From the NCBI GenBank assembly GCA_019429225.1, contig JAHYJK010000014.1, positions 1-36,247 of the forward strand: DNA of 36,247 nucleotides, written 5' to 3'. This document shows, in pieces, positions 8,304 to 16,414 of the stretch (position 1 is its first letter; every line of letters begins with the position of its first letter). A model generated the notes under the pieces. It made no database searches, was not told the origin of the DNA, and saw nothing but the letters and a program-made list of their open reading frames with translations. The DNA comes from Anaerolineaceae bacterium (GTDB lineage Bacteria; Chloroflexota; Anaerolineae; Anaerolineales; Anaerolineaceae). The position numbers and the translations under genes were made by a program.

Positions 8304-9635
8304 TCAAAAAAGCGTTAATGCAACACCAAATAAATAGCCAGCGAGGGTGCTCAGGATCGCAACCAGGACAACATAAATGGATGTCTTCTTTTTACCCATA
8401 ATGCCAGTCAAAACCAAAATCGATTGGATCGATAACTCTGGATCTGAGAGCAAGTAAGCCAACAATGGCCCCCGAGCCATGCCTAAATCCAGGAACATTT
8501 TTGCGACTGGAACTTCCACCAGGGTAGGAAAATACATGAAGACTCCGAAAATAACACCCACAAAATTTGCCAGGAGGGTATTGCTACCTGCCAGGGTTTG
8601 AATCCAGGCTTCTGGAATAATCACCCTGGCGATGCCTGCCAGAAAAACACCCACAATCAGGATGGGGAAGATTTGTTTGACAAATTTCCAGGTTTCCCAA
8701 ATCCAACCTGCCAACTCATCTTTATCAAATTTAAGGCTGGCAACTACCCCGATCAAGATCAGAAGAATTACCTCACCGAAAAAACGACCATTGATACCAA
8801 TAGAATTGCTGGAGACAGTAACCAGAGGAGCTGCAATCAATATTGTGAGTCCAATCGCAACAAAAGCGGCATAAGTCCAACGATTGTAACCATCAAAGAT
8901 GTTTTCAAAACCTTTCCATGCCAGAAGTCCAATAATGATCAACATCAAGATCAAGAGCGCACCTTGAACGGATAAATTAGATGCATTCAGCGCACTGATT
9001 AAATTACTTTCCGGATTGATGCGCAAGCCTACATCAAAGTAGACATCGGTGAGTAATGGAATTTGCAATGTGCCTACAATCAGGGTTAATACCAATAAAA
9101 TGAAAAGCCACCAAATGGCTGGTTTGACTTTTGCTGTCTGATCAAAAACACCGTTTTTTTGCATTTCCGTTACACGTTCGGTCTCTTCTTTACGGAAGAT
9201 CCAGGCCATGATTAATCCGATAACAATCCCGAATGTGATCGATAGAATGAGACGAGCCATAGCGATGTCAAATCCAATGGCTGCCCCGGTATAAGTGATT
9301 GCCAGGATATTAATGGCTGGACCAACGAAAAGGAATGTGATGGCCGGTCCTAACCCAGCCCCGCGTTTCCAGATACCGGCAAACAATGGCAATATGGTAC
9401 AGGAACAGACTGCCAATACGAATCCACCAATTGAAGCGGCTGGATAACTAACCCATTTGCTGGCTTTAGGGCCTAAAAAGCGGGTTATGGTTTCTTTGGG
9501 AATCATAGCGCTCATGAATCCCGCAATGATAAAGGCAGGCACCAGACAGAGTAATACATGTGCTGCCAGATAATCCAGCAGACTCAACCATCCTGCGGTT
9601 AAAAATGTCCCAATCGTTGATAATATAGTTTCCAT
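8304..9635 (-). CDS. ArsP/DUF318 family permease
   Basis: This is a polytopic membrane permease of the ArsP_1/DUF318 (YraQ) family. Characterised members export trivalent organoarsenicals, though many are of unknown substrate. Its 443 residues include the diagnostic motif CSCTILPLFAGIWKRGAG near residue 76, followed by FLFVGPAINILAI, and a similar second half with FGVFMYFPTLVEVPVAK. The paired cysteines near residue 76 are those linked to metalloid handling in the family. The promoter region holds an ArsR-type palindrome 24 bp upstream of the ATG, identical in form to the one before the arsR gene, and a terminator separates it from that operon. It is therefore probably a separate transcript under the same repressor. 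Confidence 0.9.
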   Translation of the reverse strand: METILSTIGTFLTAGWLSLLDYLAAHVLLCLVPAFIIAGFMSAMIPKETITRFLGPKASKWVSYPAASIGGFVLAVCSCTILPLFAGIWKRGAGLGPAITFLFVGPAINILAITYTGAAIGFDIAMARLILSITFGIVIGLIMAWIFRKEETERVTEMQKNGVFDQTAKVKPAIWWLFILLVLTLIVGTLQIPLLTDVYFDVGLRINPESNLISALNASNLSVQGALLILMLIIIGLLAWKGFENIFDGYNRWTYAAFVAIGLTILIAAPLVTVSSNSIGINGRFFGEVILLILIGVVASLKFDKDELAGWIWETWKFVKQIFPILIVGVFLAGIARVIIPEAWIQTLAGSNTLLANFVGVIFGVFMYFPTLVEVPVAKMFLDLGMARGPLLAYLLSDPELSIQSILVLTGIMGKKKTSIYVVLVAILSTLAGYLFGVALTLF

Positions 9636-9658
9636 AGTTTTTGTCCAAATATGTCTAT

Positions 9659-9678
9659 ATATTCAATATTTTGAATAT
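9659..9678. promoter_or_regulatory. ArsR/SmtB-type operator upstream of the permease
   Basis: A 20-base palindrome with arms ATATTCAA and TTGAATAT around four central bases lies 24 bp before the permease ATG. It has the same outer arms and total length as the palindrome at 10435-10454. ArsR/SmtB proteins bind AT-rich dyads with TTCA/TGAA halves, so the neighbouring ArsR protein is the likely ligand. Confidence 0.7.
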
Positions 9679-9683
9679 TATTG

Positions 9684-9714
9684 TCTCAAAAAATATGGTG
9701 GATTTCTCCACCAT
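9684..9714 (-). terminator. Rho-independent terminator after the arsR operon
   Basis: On the minus strand a perfect 8-bp stem (ATGGTGGA / TCCACCAT, 9714-9707 with 9702-9695) and a 4-base loop are followed by ATTTTTT. It starts 8 bp after the stop of the thioredoxin-like gene and separates it from the permease promoter. Confidence 0.8.
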
Positions 9715-9721
9715 TTATTGA

Positions 9722-9961
9722 CTAGGGTGCTTTTAACCAACTTTCAATCTCAATTTCACTTGGAATTCGTCCACTGCTAAGAACCTTCTCGTTAATTACC
9801 AGACCTGGCGTGGCTAGAATGGGGTATTCCATGATCTGGTTATGGTCGGTGACTTTAATAAACTCAGCATCAATTTCTAACTTCTCAACAACTTTTCGGG
9901 TTTGCGCTTCGAGTCTTTTGCAGTTTGCACAGCCGCCCCCTAAAATCTTAATCGTTATCAT
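9722..9961 (-). CDS. Thioredoxin-like redox-active disulfide protein (TIGR00412 type)
   Basis: This is a 79-residue single-domain thioredoxin-fold protein. It opens with MITIKILGGGCANCKRLE, giving a CxxC redox pair near residues 11-14, and has the cis-proline region ATPGLVINEKV, which closely fits the small redox-active disulfide family. A strong ribosome site AAAGGAGA lies just before the ATG at 9961. The gene overlaps the end of arsR by 14 bp, so both are translated from one message. Members of this family commonly sit beside DUF318/ArsP permeases and ArsR regulators, which suggests a role in thiol reduction or metal transfer to the permease. The substrate is not known. Confidence 0.88.
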   Translation of the reverse strand: MITIKILGGGCANCKRLEAQTRKVVEKLEIDAEFIKVTDHNQIMEYPILATPGLVINEKVLSSGRIPSEIEIESWLKAP

Positions 9962-10361
9962 TTGACTTCTCCTTTTCAGTTTGGTTGCTACATGACCGCT
10001 TATTTTGGTCGGTACTACATTTCGGGCAGGGACAATTGAACGGTTTGATGGGGATTTCACTTTTGCCCGATTTTAAGAATTTTGCGCTGATATCCAGAAC
10101 GTCAAATACTTGATGATCCTGGATTTGATAAAAAACATTCCATCCATCACGACGATCGGTGATTATGCCAGCTTCCCGCAATACAGCCAACTGTTGGGAA
10201 AGGTACGCCTGTCGATATCCCAGAGTTGCTTCCATGTGGCAGACACAGGCTTCTCCCGGGCGAAGAATTTTTAAGATGGCGATGCGTACTGGATGTGCCA
10301 GAAGCTTTAACAGGTTTGCTTCCTGGTTCTCAAAATTTAATGATAATTTATTGGCTCTCAT
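9948..10361 (-). CDS. ArsR/SmtB family metalloregulator
   Basis: This is a winged-helix repressor that should leave DNA on binding a metal or metalloid. The core LLAHPVRIAILKIL, then EACVCHMEATLGYRQAYLSQQLAVLREAGII and GWNVFYQI, is typical. The CVCH motif near residues 39-41 corresponds to the ELCVC metal site of ArsR. A C-terminal tail carries further cysteines (CPCPKC near residues 108-114, then one more), which could form an additional sensing site. I chose the ATG at 10361, preceded by AAGGA; 137 residues. It is first in an operon with the thioredoxin-like gene. A 20-base palindrome about 74 bp upstream suggests autoregulation. Confidence 0.92.
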   Translation of the reverse strand: MRANKLSLNFENQEANLLKLLAHPVRIAILKILRPGEACVCHMEATLGYRQAYLSQQLAVLREAGIITDRRDGWNVFYQIQDHQVFDVLDISAKFLKSGKSEIPIKPFNCPCPKCSTDQNKRSCSNQTEKEKSNDND

Positions 10362-10434
10362 TTTTGAATCCTTGACGCAGATTATATAAATTAATCCATT
10401 TTTCTTACAGTGTCCGATATCACTATTATATATT

Positions 10435-10454
10435 ATATTCATTATATTGAATAT
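10435..10454. promoter_or_regulatory. ArsR/SmtB-type operator upstream of arsR
   Basis: A 20-base dyad with arms ATATTCA and TGAATAT and six AT-rich central bases lies 74 bp before the arsR start and 20 bp after the end of a broken arsR-like gene. Its arms match the palindrome at 9659-9678, so the two sites define a small regulon. Confidence 0.68.
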
Positions 10455-10473
10455 GATTTTTTATAAATGAGAG

Positions 10474-10715
10474 CTATAATCCAATCGGCGCAGATGTAAT
10501 TTTCCCTTCTTTTACTGAATAGTAAATCCAGCTGGCATCCGTATCTCCTCGTATGGATTTCACCAGTCCTGCTCTTGCAGCATTTTCAGATGATGAGAGA
10601 TTAAATTAATAGCCATACCGGTCAGGTCGGATAATTCACAATTGCAGTGCACTCCGGTCAAAAGAATATTCACCAATTCCTGCAGAAATATTTTGTGTGT
10701 GATAAATTCCCTCAA
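10474..10715 (-). pseudogene. Frameshifted ArsR-family regulator
   Basis: Translated on the minus strand, the first part reads LVNILLTGVHCNCELSDL followed by TGMAINLISHHLKMLQE, a clear ArsR helix-turn-helix with an HCNC metal motif. It then hits a TGA at 10560-10562. Moving to the next frame near 10570-10580 restores AGLVKSIRGDTDASWIYYSV, the expected wing and continuation of the same fold, up to a TAG at 10474. One base appears to be missing in the helix after LQE. No ATG start is visible; the open frame begins after a TAA with a possible TTG at 10715. It could be a true pseudogene or a sequencing error. It is distinct from the intact ArsR downstream. Confidence 0.75.
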
Positions 10716-10718
10716 AAT

Positions 10719-10838
10719 TTAGTAATCTGCCAGATCCAGGCACCGATCAACGGTCTCTAATAATCTCGCTGAGGGTTGTTTGATTTCGATCGTTGGAAGT
10801 GCTAGGTATTCCAGCAGCGCCTCAAAAAGAAGGTTCAT
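10719..10838 (-). CDS. Small hypothetical ORF before the broken arsR
   Basis: This is a 39-codon frame starting MNLLFEALLEYLALPTIEIK and ending LDLADY. It stops with TAA and the broken ArsR-like frame continues in the same phase four bases later. It could be a short coupled gene, or the N-terminal part of the same damaged gene interrupted by a stop. No family is recognised and there is no clear ribosome site. Confidence 0.3.
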   Translation of the reverse strand: MNLLFEALLEYLALPTIEIKQPSARLLETVDRCLDLADY

Positions 10839-11058
10839 TGTAAGCAAAACCTACCTAAAGACGTGGTTGTATACGTTGGTATTACCATCGGAGGGCAATA
10901 ATCTGCTGATGTCTGTACAATAAATTTCGGTGGCTTTGCGATTCCTATCCGTGGAGCAAACTCACGCAGTATTACGGAATCGCAAGAGCATCTGTCACTT
11001 CTTCAAGCATCGAACCGACGCAGCAATCTGCGCGGTATTCAAAAAGAGAATAAACTTA

Positions 11059-11256
11059 CTATATTCCCGGTTTACGCAAGACAGCATAGAGGGTATAGTC
11101 TTTTTCCAGAAAGTTTTAACCAAAGGTCATTCCGGATTGAGGTTTGTTCTCAAACATCAGTCCCTGGAAAATCACCAAAGGTTTGGAACCATGACCCGCC
11201 CGATTGTATGGCAGGCCATTGTGAAAATATCCAGAAGATGAAGTTTTAGTAATCAT
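11059..11256 (-). pseudogene. Alpha/beta hydrolase N-terminal relic
   Basis: From an ATG at 11256 the frame gives MITKTSSSGYFHNGLPYNRA, then LVIFQGLMFENKPQSGM. This resembles the start of alpha/beta-fold hydrolases with an early strand and the PLVIFxG turn. A TAA interrupts at 11118-11116, yet the same frame goes on with NFLEKDYTLYAVLRKPGI, again hydrolase-like, before a TAG at 11061. The nucleophile elbow and catalytic residues that would follow are not found, and 10839-11058 shows no readable continuation. The start lies 11 bp after the stop of the membrane-protein gene at 11267, so the two probably once formed an operon. The family assignment rests on pattern recognition only. Confidence 0.55.
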
Positions 11257-11266
11257 CACGTTTCTT

Positions 11267-11866
11267 TTATCGTTTAGTTCGCCCAACAGCGGATACCGCA
11301 GATAGAATTGGAAGGCTAATGTCAAAGATGAGAAATAACAACCCGCCCGCCGACAGCATGGCCGTATTGAAGAAATGTCCCAAGAGCCAACTGCCCGGCA
11401 GCCAGAACGCCATCAACACCAAAGGCCAGGGCCACAACCCGGAGACAAATCGCCAGCCCAATCCACCCGGCTTTACTGGCGTTTTAATGCGGCTGGACAT
11501 GAAAGCAGCCACCAATCCAATAAAGACCGGCACGAATCCGCCGCCAACCAAAAGTGCCAGCAGAGATAAACCCCCGAGCATTAGTGCACCATTCGCACGC
11601 CAGGCAAATGCAGCCGCCCATACAACCAACAACAACCCGACCATAACAGCGGCGATGCCGGTGATGAACAGATTCGGAATCAACGACATAGCCGGGAAGC
11701 ATGCATGCCAGACCATTTCCGGCTGGCAGGGCGGGCCGATGGCATTGAACATCAGTCCTCCAGTGGCGTGGTCACCCTGCGAAATCTCAAAAATGCCGTG
11801 CTGGATGGCAATTAATCCGGCATAGATTCCGAGGAAGGAGGAGGAGATGCGTAGCGGGTTATTCAT
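11267..11866 (-). CDS. Hypothetical polytopic membrane protein
   Basis: I do not recognise a family. The 199-residue protein (ATG at 11866) has about five or six hydrophobic segments: an N-terminal one around SSFLGIYAGLIAIQHGIF, then LFITGIAAVMVGLLLVVWAA, GALMLGGLSLLALLVGG plus FVPVFIGLVAAFM, a Trp-rich segment WPWPLVLMAFWLPGSW, and a last one around LLFLIFDISLPILSAV. The cytoplasmic end is basic (GRTKR). Two cysteines (CQPE, HACF) and histidines lie between the first and second segments. Its DNA is visibly richer in GC than the neighbouring AT-rich stretches, which could mean transfer or simply coding bias. An alpha/beta hydrolase relic follows directly downstream. Confidence 0.7.
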   Translation of the reverse strand: MNNPLRISSSFLGIYAGLIAIQHGIFEISQGDHATGGLMFNAIGPPCQPEMVWHACFPAMSLIPNLFITGIAAVMVGLLLVVWAAAFAWRANGALMLGGLSLLALLVGGGFVPVFIGLVAAFMSSRIKTPVKPGGLGWRFVSGLWPWPLVLMAFWLPGSWLLGHFFNTAMLSAGGLLFLIFDISLPILSAVSAVGRTKR

Positions 11867-12806
11867 AAGGTTACAAAAAACCAAAGACCTGGGAAACATA
11901 ATTGGGTGTCAAATTCCATGGGAGCTCCGTGAGAAGACGCGATTAATCTCGTGCTTCACTAGCGTCATGAGCGAAAGCAGCATAAACAGAAAAAGGTAGC
12001 GAAGTCAAAATGATCAGCATACTAATATACATCCTGAATTCCACGTAAACATAAAATCACTATCAATTTTTCCTAATTGGCAAAGAATCAAGGAAATATT
12101 GTCTATAGTATAGCATTTTCTGCACCTCTATGCCTTGAATTTACTCTTTATTTCTTGTGATTCAGAATATTAGGCCTAGTAAACACACCTCATCCAACTC
12201 ATTGGAACCAATACTGAATACTCGATACCACCTTCTTAGGACAAGCAGTTTTTTTATACACATCTTGATATGGATATTTTATCGAGAGCGTCATGACCAC
12301 ATAGCGTGTTGTTCTGATAATCTTAGCTGCCAGAAAAACAGATCAAACGGAATGTCTTAATTTGCTGCCTGTATTCTGAGATGTGGAGAGAATCAAACTT
12401 GAACAGCAAAAACAGATTGTATGCAAGCATCATCATCTGAAATATTACCTCATTTACCCAAAACGATTTCAGCAAAAGATGTCCCACCGGCATATCATAC
12501 TTGGCTTCTTTGATGTAATTTTCAGCTATCCCTCAAAAAATTCAATCTATATTGAATTATTTAATCAATCTGGGCAATGATCAATGCCAAAAATATCTAC
12601 TAATTTATGAAATGTGTTATGAAAGAAAGGTAGAAACTTCCAAAAAAAATTTAGTCATTGATTGATGAATGATTGATAAAAAATTTCCTTCTACAGATCT
12701 CCCAAAAAAGCAAAGTATAATCAAGACACAATTTGAAAGCCTGTGGAAATTTCAGGGGAATAAAAAAAATCAAAAGCATCGTAAAGCTTCTAAGGAGGAC
12801 AACCAT
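11867..12806. other. Gene-free AT-rich region
   Basis: I find no convincing gene here. Short open frames exist (for example 12157-12360 and 12383-12580 on the + strand, and a 29-codon frame from 12032 on the minus strand), but they lack ribosome sites or protein-like composition. In the last part a frame open from 12669 is simply the upstream extension of the ABC exporter frame. The region probably contains decayed sequence plus the exporter promoter. Confidence 0.6.
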
Positions 12807-14729
12807 ATGGGGATGGGACATCAGAAATGGTCACAATTTGTTCAAGCATCTAATGAGACCCCAAAAGTATCTAAAACACTATTGAAGAGAGTCCTCGATT
12901 ATGCGAAACCATACCGCATGCAGATCATCTGGATGTTGGTATTAATCCTGTTAACTTCAGCGTTGGGGCTGATCTCTCCTTTGATTCTACGCGAATTAAT
13001 CGATCGAACACTACCGGATAAGAACCTTAATAACCTGCTCCTATTAGCAGGAGCATTATTAATTGTGCCAATTTTGAGCGGTGGGTTACGAATTATTCAA
13101 CGGCGGTTAAATGCCAGTGTTGGTGAAGGTGTCATTTTTGACCTGCGGGTGGCTTTATATGAACGCTTACAACGAATGAGTTTGCATTTCTTCAAGCACA
13201 CGCGTTTAGGAGAGTTGATCAGCCGCTTGAACAATGATGTTATTGGTGCACAAAATGCCATCAGCAATACCATTGTCAGCCTGGTTACGAATGTGATTCA
13301 GGCGGTAGCGATTTTGATCGTTTTATTTACGTTGGAATGGCGATTGACATTGGTCAGTGTCATCATTATGCCGATATTCCTGGTAGTGACAAAACGCCTG
13401 GCGAATGTTTTGAGAGAAATTGCGCATCAGGCGATGGATCTGAATGCGCGCATGAATGCGATGATGAACGAAACCCTGAATATTGGGGGAGCCATCCTGG
13501 TCAAGCTTTTCGGAAGACAAAAAACCGAGGTGAAACGGTTTGAACAACGAGCCGGGCAGGTGCGTGATGTTGGCGTACGCCGGGCAGTGATTGGTGTTTC
13601 CTTTTTCGTGATCATTGGATTGGTGAGCGCGATCGGTTCAGCGTTGGTATATGGTTTAGGTGGATACCTGGTGATTAAAGATGCATTGACGATTGGAACC
13701 ATTGTCGCCTTTGGAGCATATCTGACGAGTTTGTACTCCTCTTTAGAAGGACTGGCCAATGCACCGGTAGAATTCGCGACCTCGATGGTCAGTTTTGAAC
13801 GCGTGTTTGAGGTGATCGATATGCCGAGAGATATCCCTGAAAAAGAAAACGCAATTGTCCTGAAGGAAATCCATGGGCAATTGACATTTGACCAGGTCTG
13901 TTTCCGCTATGATGATCATTCTGGTGGTTTAAGCGATGTGCGCCGATTTGGCAGGGTCGATCAGGTGGATGCGGTTTTATCTGACCAGGAAAAAGATGAA
14001 CAAAAATCGGATGAGGAAAAGGCAGCATCACAGGCGCGGGTTACTGCTCTGGAGGATATCTCCTTTCAGGCGAACCCCGGTCAATTGGTGGCATTGGTTG
14101 GGCCTTCAGGCGCAGGAAAGACCACACTGACTTACTTAATACCGCGGTTGTACGATCCGAATGAAGGCCGGGTTATGATTGATGGGATCGATGTGAGAGA
14201 TGTTACCCTGGATTCATTAAGTGATCAAATTGGCATGGTCACACAGGAGACATATCTGTTCCATGACACCATTCGCACCAATTTGAGTTATGCTCATCTG
14301 GATGCCAGCCAGGAAGATTTAGAAAAAGCAGCCAAAGCTGCAAATATCCATGATTTTATAATGGGTCTTCCGAATGGTTATGACACCATTGTTGGCGAAC
14401 GTGGCTATCGGCTGAGTGGTGGAGAAAAGCAACGGATTGCATTAGCTCGGGTGATTCTCAAAGATCCACGCATTCTGGTGCTGGATGAAGCTACCAGTCA
14501 CCTGGATAGCGAATCAGAAGCCCTGATCCAGGACGCTTTAAAGCGCGTCATGGCTGGTAGAACCAGTGTTGTGATTGCACATCGCTTGAGTACGATTTTG
14601 GCGGCTGATCAGATCCTGGTAATTGATCGTGGCAAGATTGTGGAATCCGGGACACATGCTGAATTGATTGCTGTAGATGGAATCTATGCCCATCTTTACC
14701 GAACTCAATTTGCAGAAAAGCATCCATAA
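12807..14729 (+). CDS. ABC exporter, fused permease and ATPase (MsbA/MDR type)
   Basis: This is a half-transporter of the type I exporter class, expected to work as a dimer in the membrane, moving lipids or drugs outward. I chose the ATG at 12807 (MGMGHQKW), preceded by a strong AAGGAGG; the frame is open further upstream but without a ribosome site. It has about 640 residues. A six-helix membrane domain covers roughly 30-330. The ATPase domain has Walker A GPSGAGKTT near residue 435, signature LSGGEKQRIALARV near 535, Walker B ILVLDEATSHLDS and switch IAHRLST. An unusual charged insert of about 40 residues, with DQEKDEQKSDEEKAASQ, splits the beta-strand region before Walker A (about residues 371-411). 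It is monocistronic. Confidence 0.94.
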   Translation: MGMGHQKWSQFVQASNETPKVSKTLLKRVLDYAKPYRMQIIWMLVLILLTSALGLISPLILRELIDRTLPDKNLNNLLLLAGALLIVPILSGGLRIIQRRLNASVGEGVIFDLRVALYERLQRMSLHFFKHTRLGELISRLNNDVIGAQNAISNTIVSLVTNVIQAVAILIVLFTLEWRLTLVSVIIMPIFLVVTKRLANVLREIAHQAMDLNARMNAMMNETLNIGGAILVKLFGRQKTEVKRFEQRAGQVRDVGVRRAVIGVSFFVIIGLVSAIGSALVYGLGGYLVIKDALTIGTIVAFGAYLTSLYSSLEGLANAPVEFATSMVSFERVFEVIDMPRDIPEKENAIVLKEIHGQLTFDQVCFRYDDHSGGLSDVRRFGRVDQVDAVLSDQEKDEQKSDEEKAASQARVTALEDISFQANPGQLVALVGPSGAGKTTLTYLIPRLYDPNEGRVMIDGIDVRDVTLDSLSDQIGMVTQETYLFHDTIRTNLSYAHLDASQEDLEKAAKAANIHDFIMGLPNGYDTIVGERGYRLSGGEKQRIALARVILKDPRILVLDEATSHLDSESEALIQDALKRVMAGRTSVVIAHRLSTILAADQILVIDRGKIVESGTHAELIAVDGIYAHLYRTQFAEKHP

Positions 14730-14732
14730 AAA

Positions 14733-14764
14733 AAGGCAGAGAGAATTAGAATTTTTTCTGCTTT
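14733..14764 (+). terminator. Likely terminator of the ABC exporter
   Basis: Four bases after the stop codon a 14-bp hairpin can form in + strand RNA (14733-14746 with 14751-14764, three G-U pairs, 4-base loop). The 3' arm is itself T-rich and is followed by CTC. It sits between convergent genes; on the other strand the stem is weakened by A-C mismatches. Confidence 0.5.
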
Positions 14765-14787
14765 CTCAAATGAATGGATTTTATTTT

Positions 14788-15870
14788 TTAATAGTTAATA
14801 CGAGCTGGTCTTTCTATGCCATAACGGCGTAAAGCTGTATCCAGAATCATGTTTACCAATTCATGATGTTCGATACCTTCTGCAGCTGCTTCGATGACTA
14901 TATCTGAGATACCCGGGGAAAGACCGGGCAAGGGGTTAATTTCCAGAATATAAGGTTTCCAGTTATCGCTGGCATCCAACCGAAAATCAACACGGGAAAC
15001 ATCCAGTGCACCGGTGACCCGAAAGACGGCTGCAGCGTACCAATTGAGATCATCGATCATTTCTGAATCCAGGGGAGCAGGACAGACATAATTGAGTTGA
15101 TCAGCCAGGTCAACCTTTAATCGATTGCTATAAACGATATCGGTATCTTTGAAAGGTTCCAGATCCACTTCCATGGGAGGAAAAAAGTGCAATCCTTTCT
15201 GGATACGCGGTAAATTTTCATCATGGGGGAGGCGACGAGCAGCCGGGCCAACCAGGTTCCCTACCAGGCCGACGGTTACTTCACGTCCTTCGATGTAGCG
15301 TTCTGCCAATGCTGGTTGTTTATATCGTTTGAAGATTTCTGAGATCTGCTCTCTTAATTCGTGTTCATCCTTTACGATAGATTTTCCACTGACTCCCATG
15401 CCGGTGCCTTCACGGCTTGGTTTTACAAATAAGGGAAACTTTAAATCGTCATTGAGGGGTTCATCCACGCGTTCAAAGACTTGAAATTCAGGTGTTGGTA
15501 ATTCATGCCAATGGAAAATCCGTTTGGTCATGGGCTTATCCAGGGTTAGTGCCAGCGTCATTACCTTGGAACCTGTATATGGAATTCGCATCATTTCTAA
15601 AATGGCGGGTACCTGAGCTTCGCGCCCATCCCCAAAATGACCTTCGCAAATATTGAAACAGATATCCGGTTGATATTTCCTCAATGAATCAAACAGTGTT
15701 AGGTTTCCTTCCAAGAATTCACACTCATGTCCCCCGGTTTTTATTGCCTCTACAATTGCTGAAATGGTTTTTGTGGAATCCAGATCATCCCACTGATCCT
15801 CTGAGAATTCTTCAAATATTGGTGCATTTTCTTTGGCGTTAGCCAGCAAGGCAACCTTTAATTTTTTCAT
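14788..15870 (-). CDS. D-alanine-D-alanine ligase-like ATP-grasp enzyme
   Basis: This is an ATP-grasp ligase closely resembling D-alanine-D-alanine ligase, which makes the peptidoglycan dipeptide. The N-terminal domain has FNICEGHFGDGREAQVPAIL, followed by IPYTGSKVMTLALTLDKPMTK, the family's substrate and ATP-proximal region. The ATP-grasp core has FPLFVKPSREGTGMGVS, then AERYIEGREVTVGLVG. The C-terminal catalytic stretch is ALDVSRVDFRLD and LEINPLPGLSPG. At 360 residues it is close to family length. The typical HG-x-x-GEDG motif is replaced by EGHFGDG, so it may belong to a side branch with another amino-acid substrate. No murein genes flank it. Confidence 0.85.
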   Translation of the reverse strand: MKKLKVALLANAKENAPIFEEFSEDQWDDLDSTKTISAIVEAIKTGGHECEFLEGNLTLFDSLRKYQPDICFNICEGHFGDGREAQVPAILEMMRIPYTGSKVMTLALTLDKPMTKRIFHWHELPTPEFQVFERVDEPLNDDLKFPLFVKPSREGTGMGVSGKSIVKDEHELREQISEIFKRYKQPALAERYIEGREVTVGLVGNLVGPAARRLPHDENLPRIQKGLHFFPPMEVDLEPFKDTDIVYSNRLKVDLADQLNYVCPAPLDSEMIDDLNWYAAAVFRVTGALDVSRVDFRLDASDNWKPYILEINPLPGLSPGISDIVIEAAAEGIEHHELVNMILDTALRRYGIERPARINY

Positions 15871-16414
15871 TTCTCTCGTTAATTCACCAATCCTTTTTTC
15901 GTTTTTTGTTTATTATCACACTTAATTAAAAATTGTGGTCATCAATTTTTATGAACTCAATCATGGCTATAGTCTGGTTCAGATTCCTCTACTTCGTCAA
16001 TGTTCACTTCAGTAAAAATCCAGTTCAATGTGGGTAAGCTTGATAATGATTAATAGCATTGAACAACCAGGAGAGAGGTTTTTTTACCTGCAATATGTTT
16101 TACTAACCTGATATCTGGGTGACAATTAGGACATAAAGCATAAATGACTAAACCCCTCACATCAAGGTCTATAAATTTTACAAAAAATCCTTGTAAATCT
16201 TGCTTCCCGGACAAGCTTGTTGTAGAATCAATTTGTTTTAAAATGGATCATCATCAAATTTTCAGAAAGATTTTTCATCGAACAAAAAAGGAATCAAATT
16301 ATTGCATAATACAAGAGCTTCTAATTACTGGTTAATCATGTATTCATTTGAATAATTAAGAGGTCTACTTCTTTTGATGTTATTTGTTTGTATTGATTTA
16401 CAGGAGTTTTAATT
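15871..16414. other. Intergenic region with a possible decayed minus-strand ORF
   Basis: No intact gene is seen. On the minus strand, about 16222 to 15957, one frame reads protein-like sequence (GFFVKFIDLDVRGLVIYALC, then PNCHPDIRLVKHIAGKKT). It is cut by one TAA and resumes in phase to an acidic end (FTEVNIDEVEESEPDYSHD). It has a CPNCH motif but no clear start codon. The rest is AT-rich and should hold the divergent promoters for the ligase and the zinc-ribbon gene. Confidence 0.35.

Noticed and set aside
11944-12032. 29-codon minus-strand frame with a hydrophobic start (MYISMLIILTSLPF)
   Set aside because: AGG is only directly before the ATG, the frame is very short and ends abruptly; it could occur by chance.
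12157-12580. Two short + strand open frames (12157-12360 and 12383-12580)
   Set aside because: Neither has a ribosome site or protein-like composition, and they lie in AT-rich DNA without homology I recognise.
16144-16335. 63-codon + strand open frame with two cysteines (CKSC)
   Set aside because: It is antisense to the possible decayed minus-strand frame, lacks a ribosome site and has a skewed composition.
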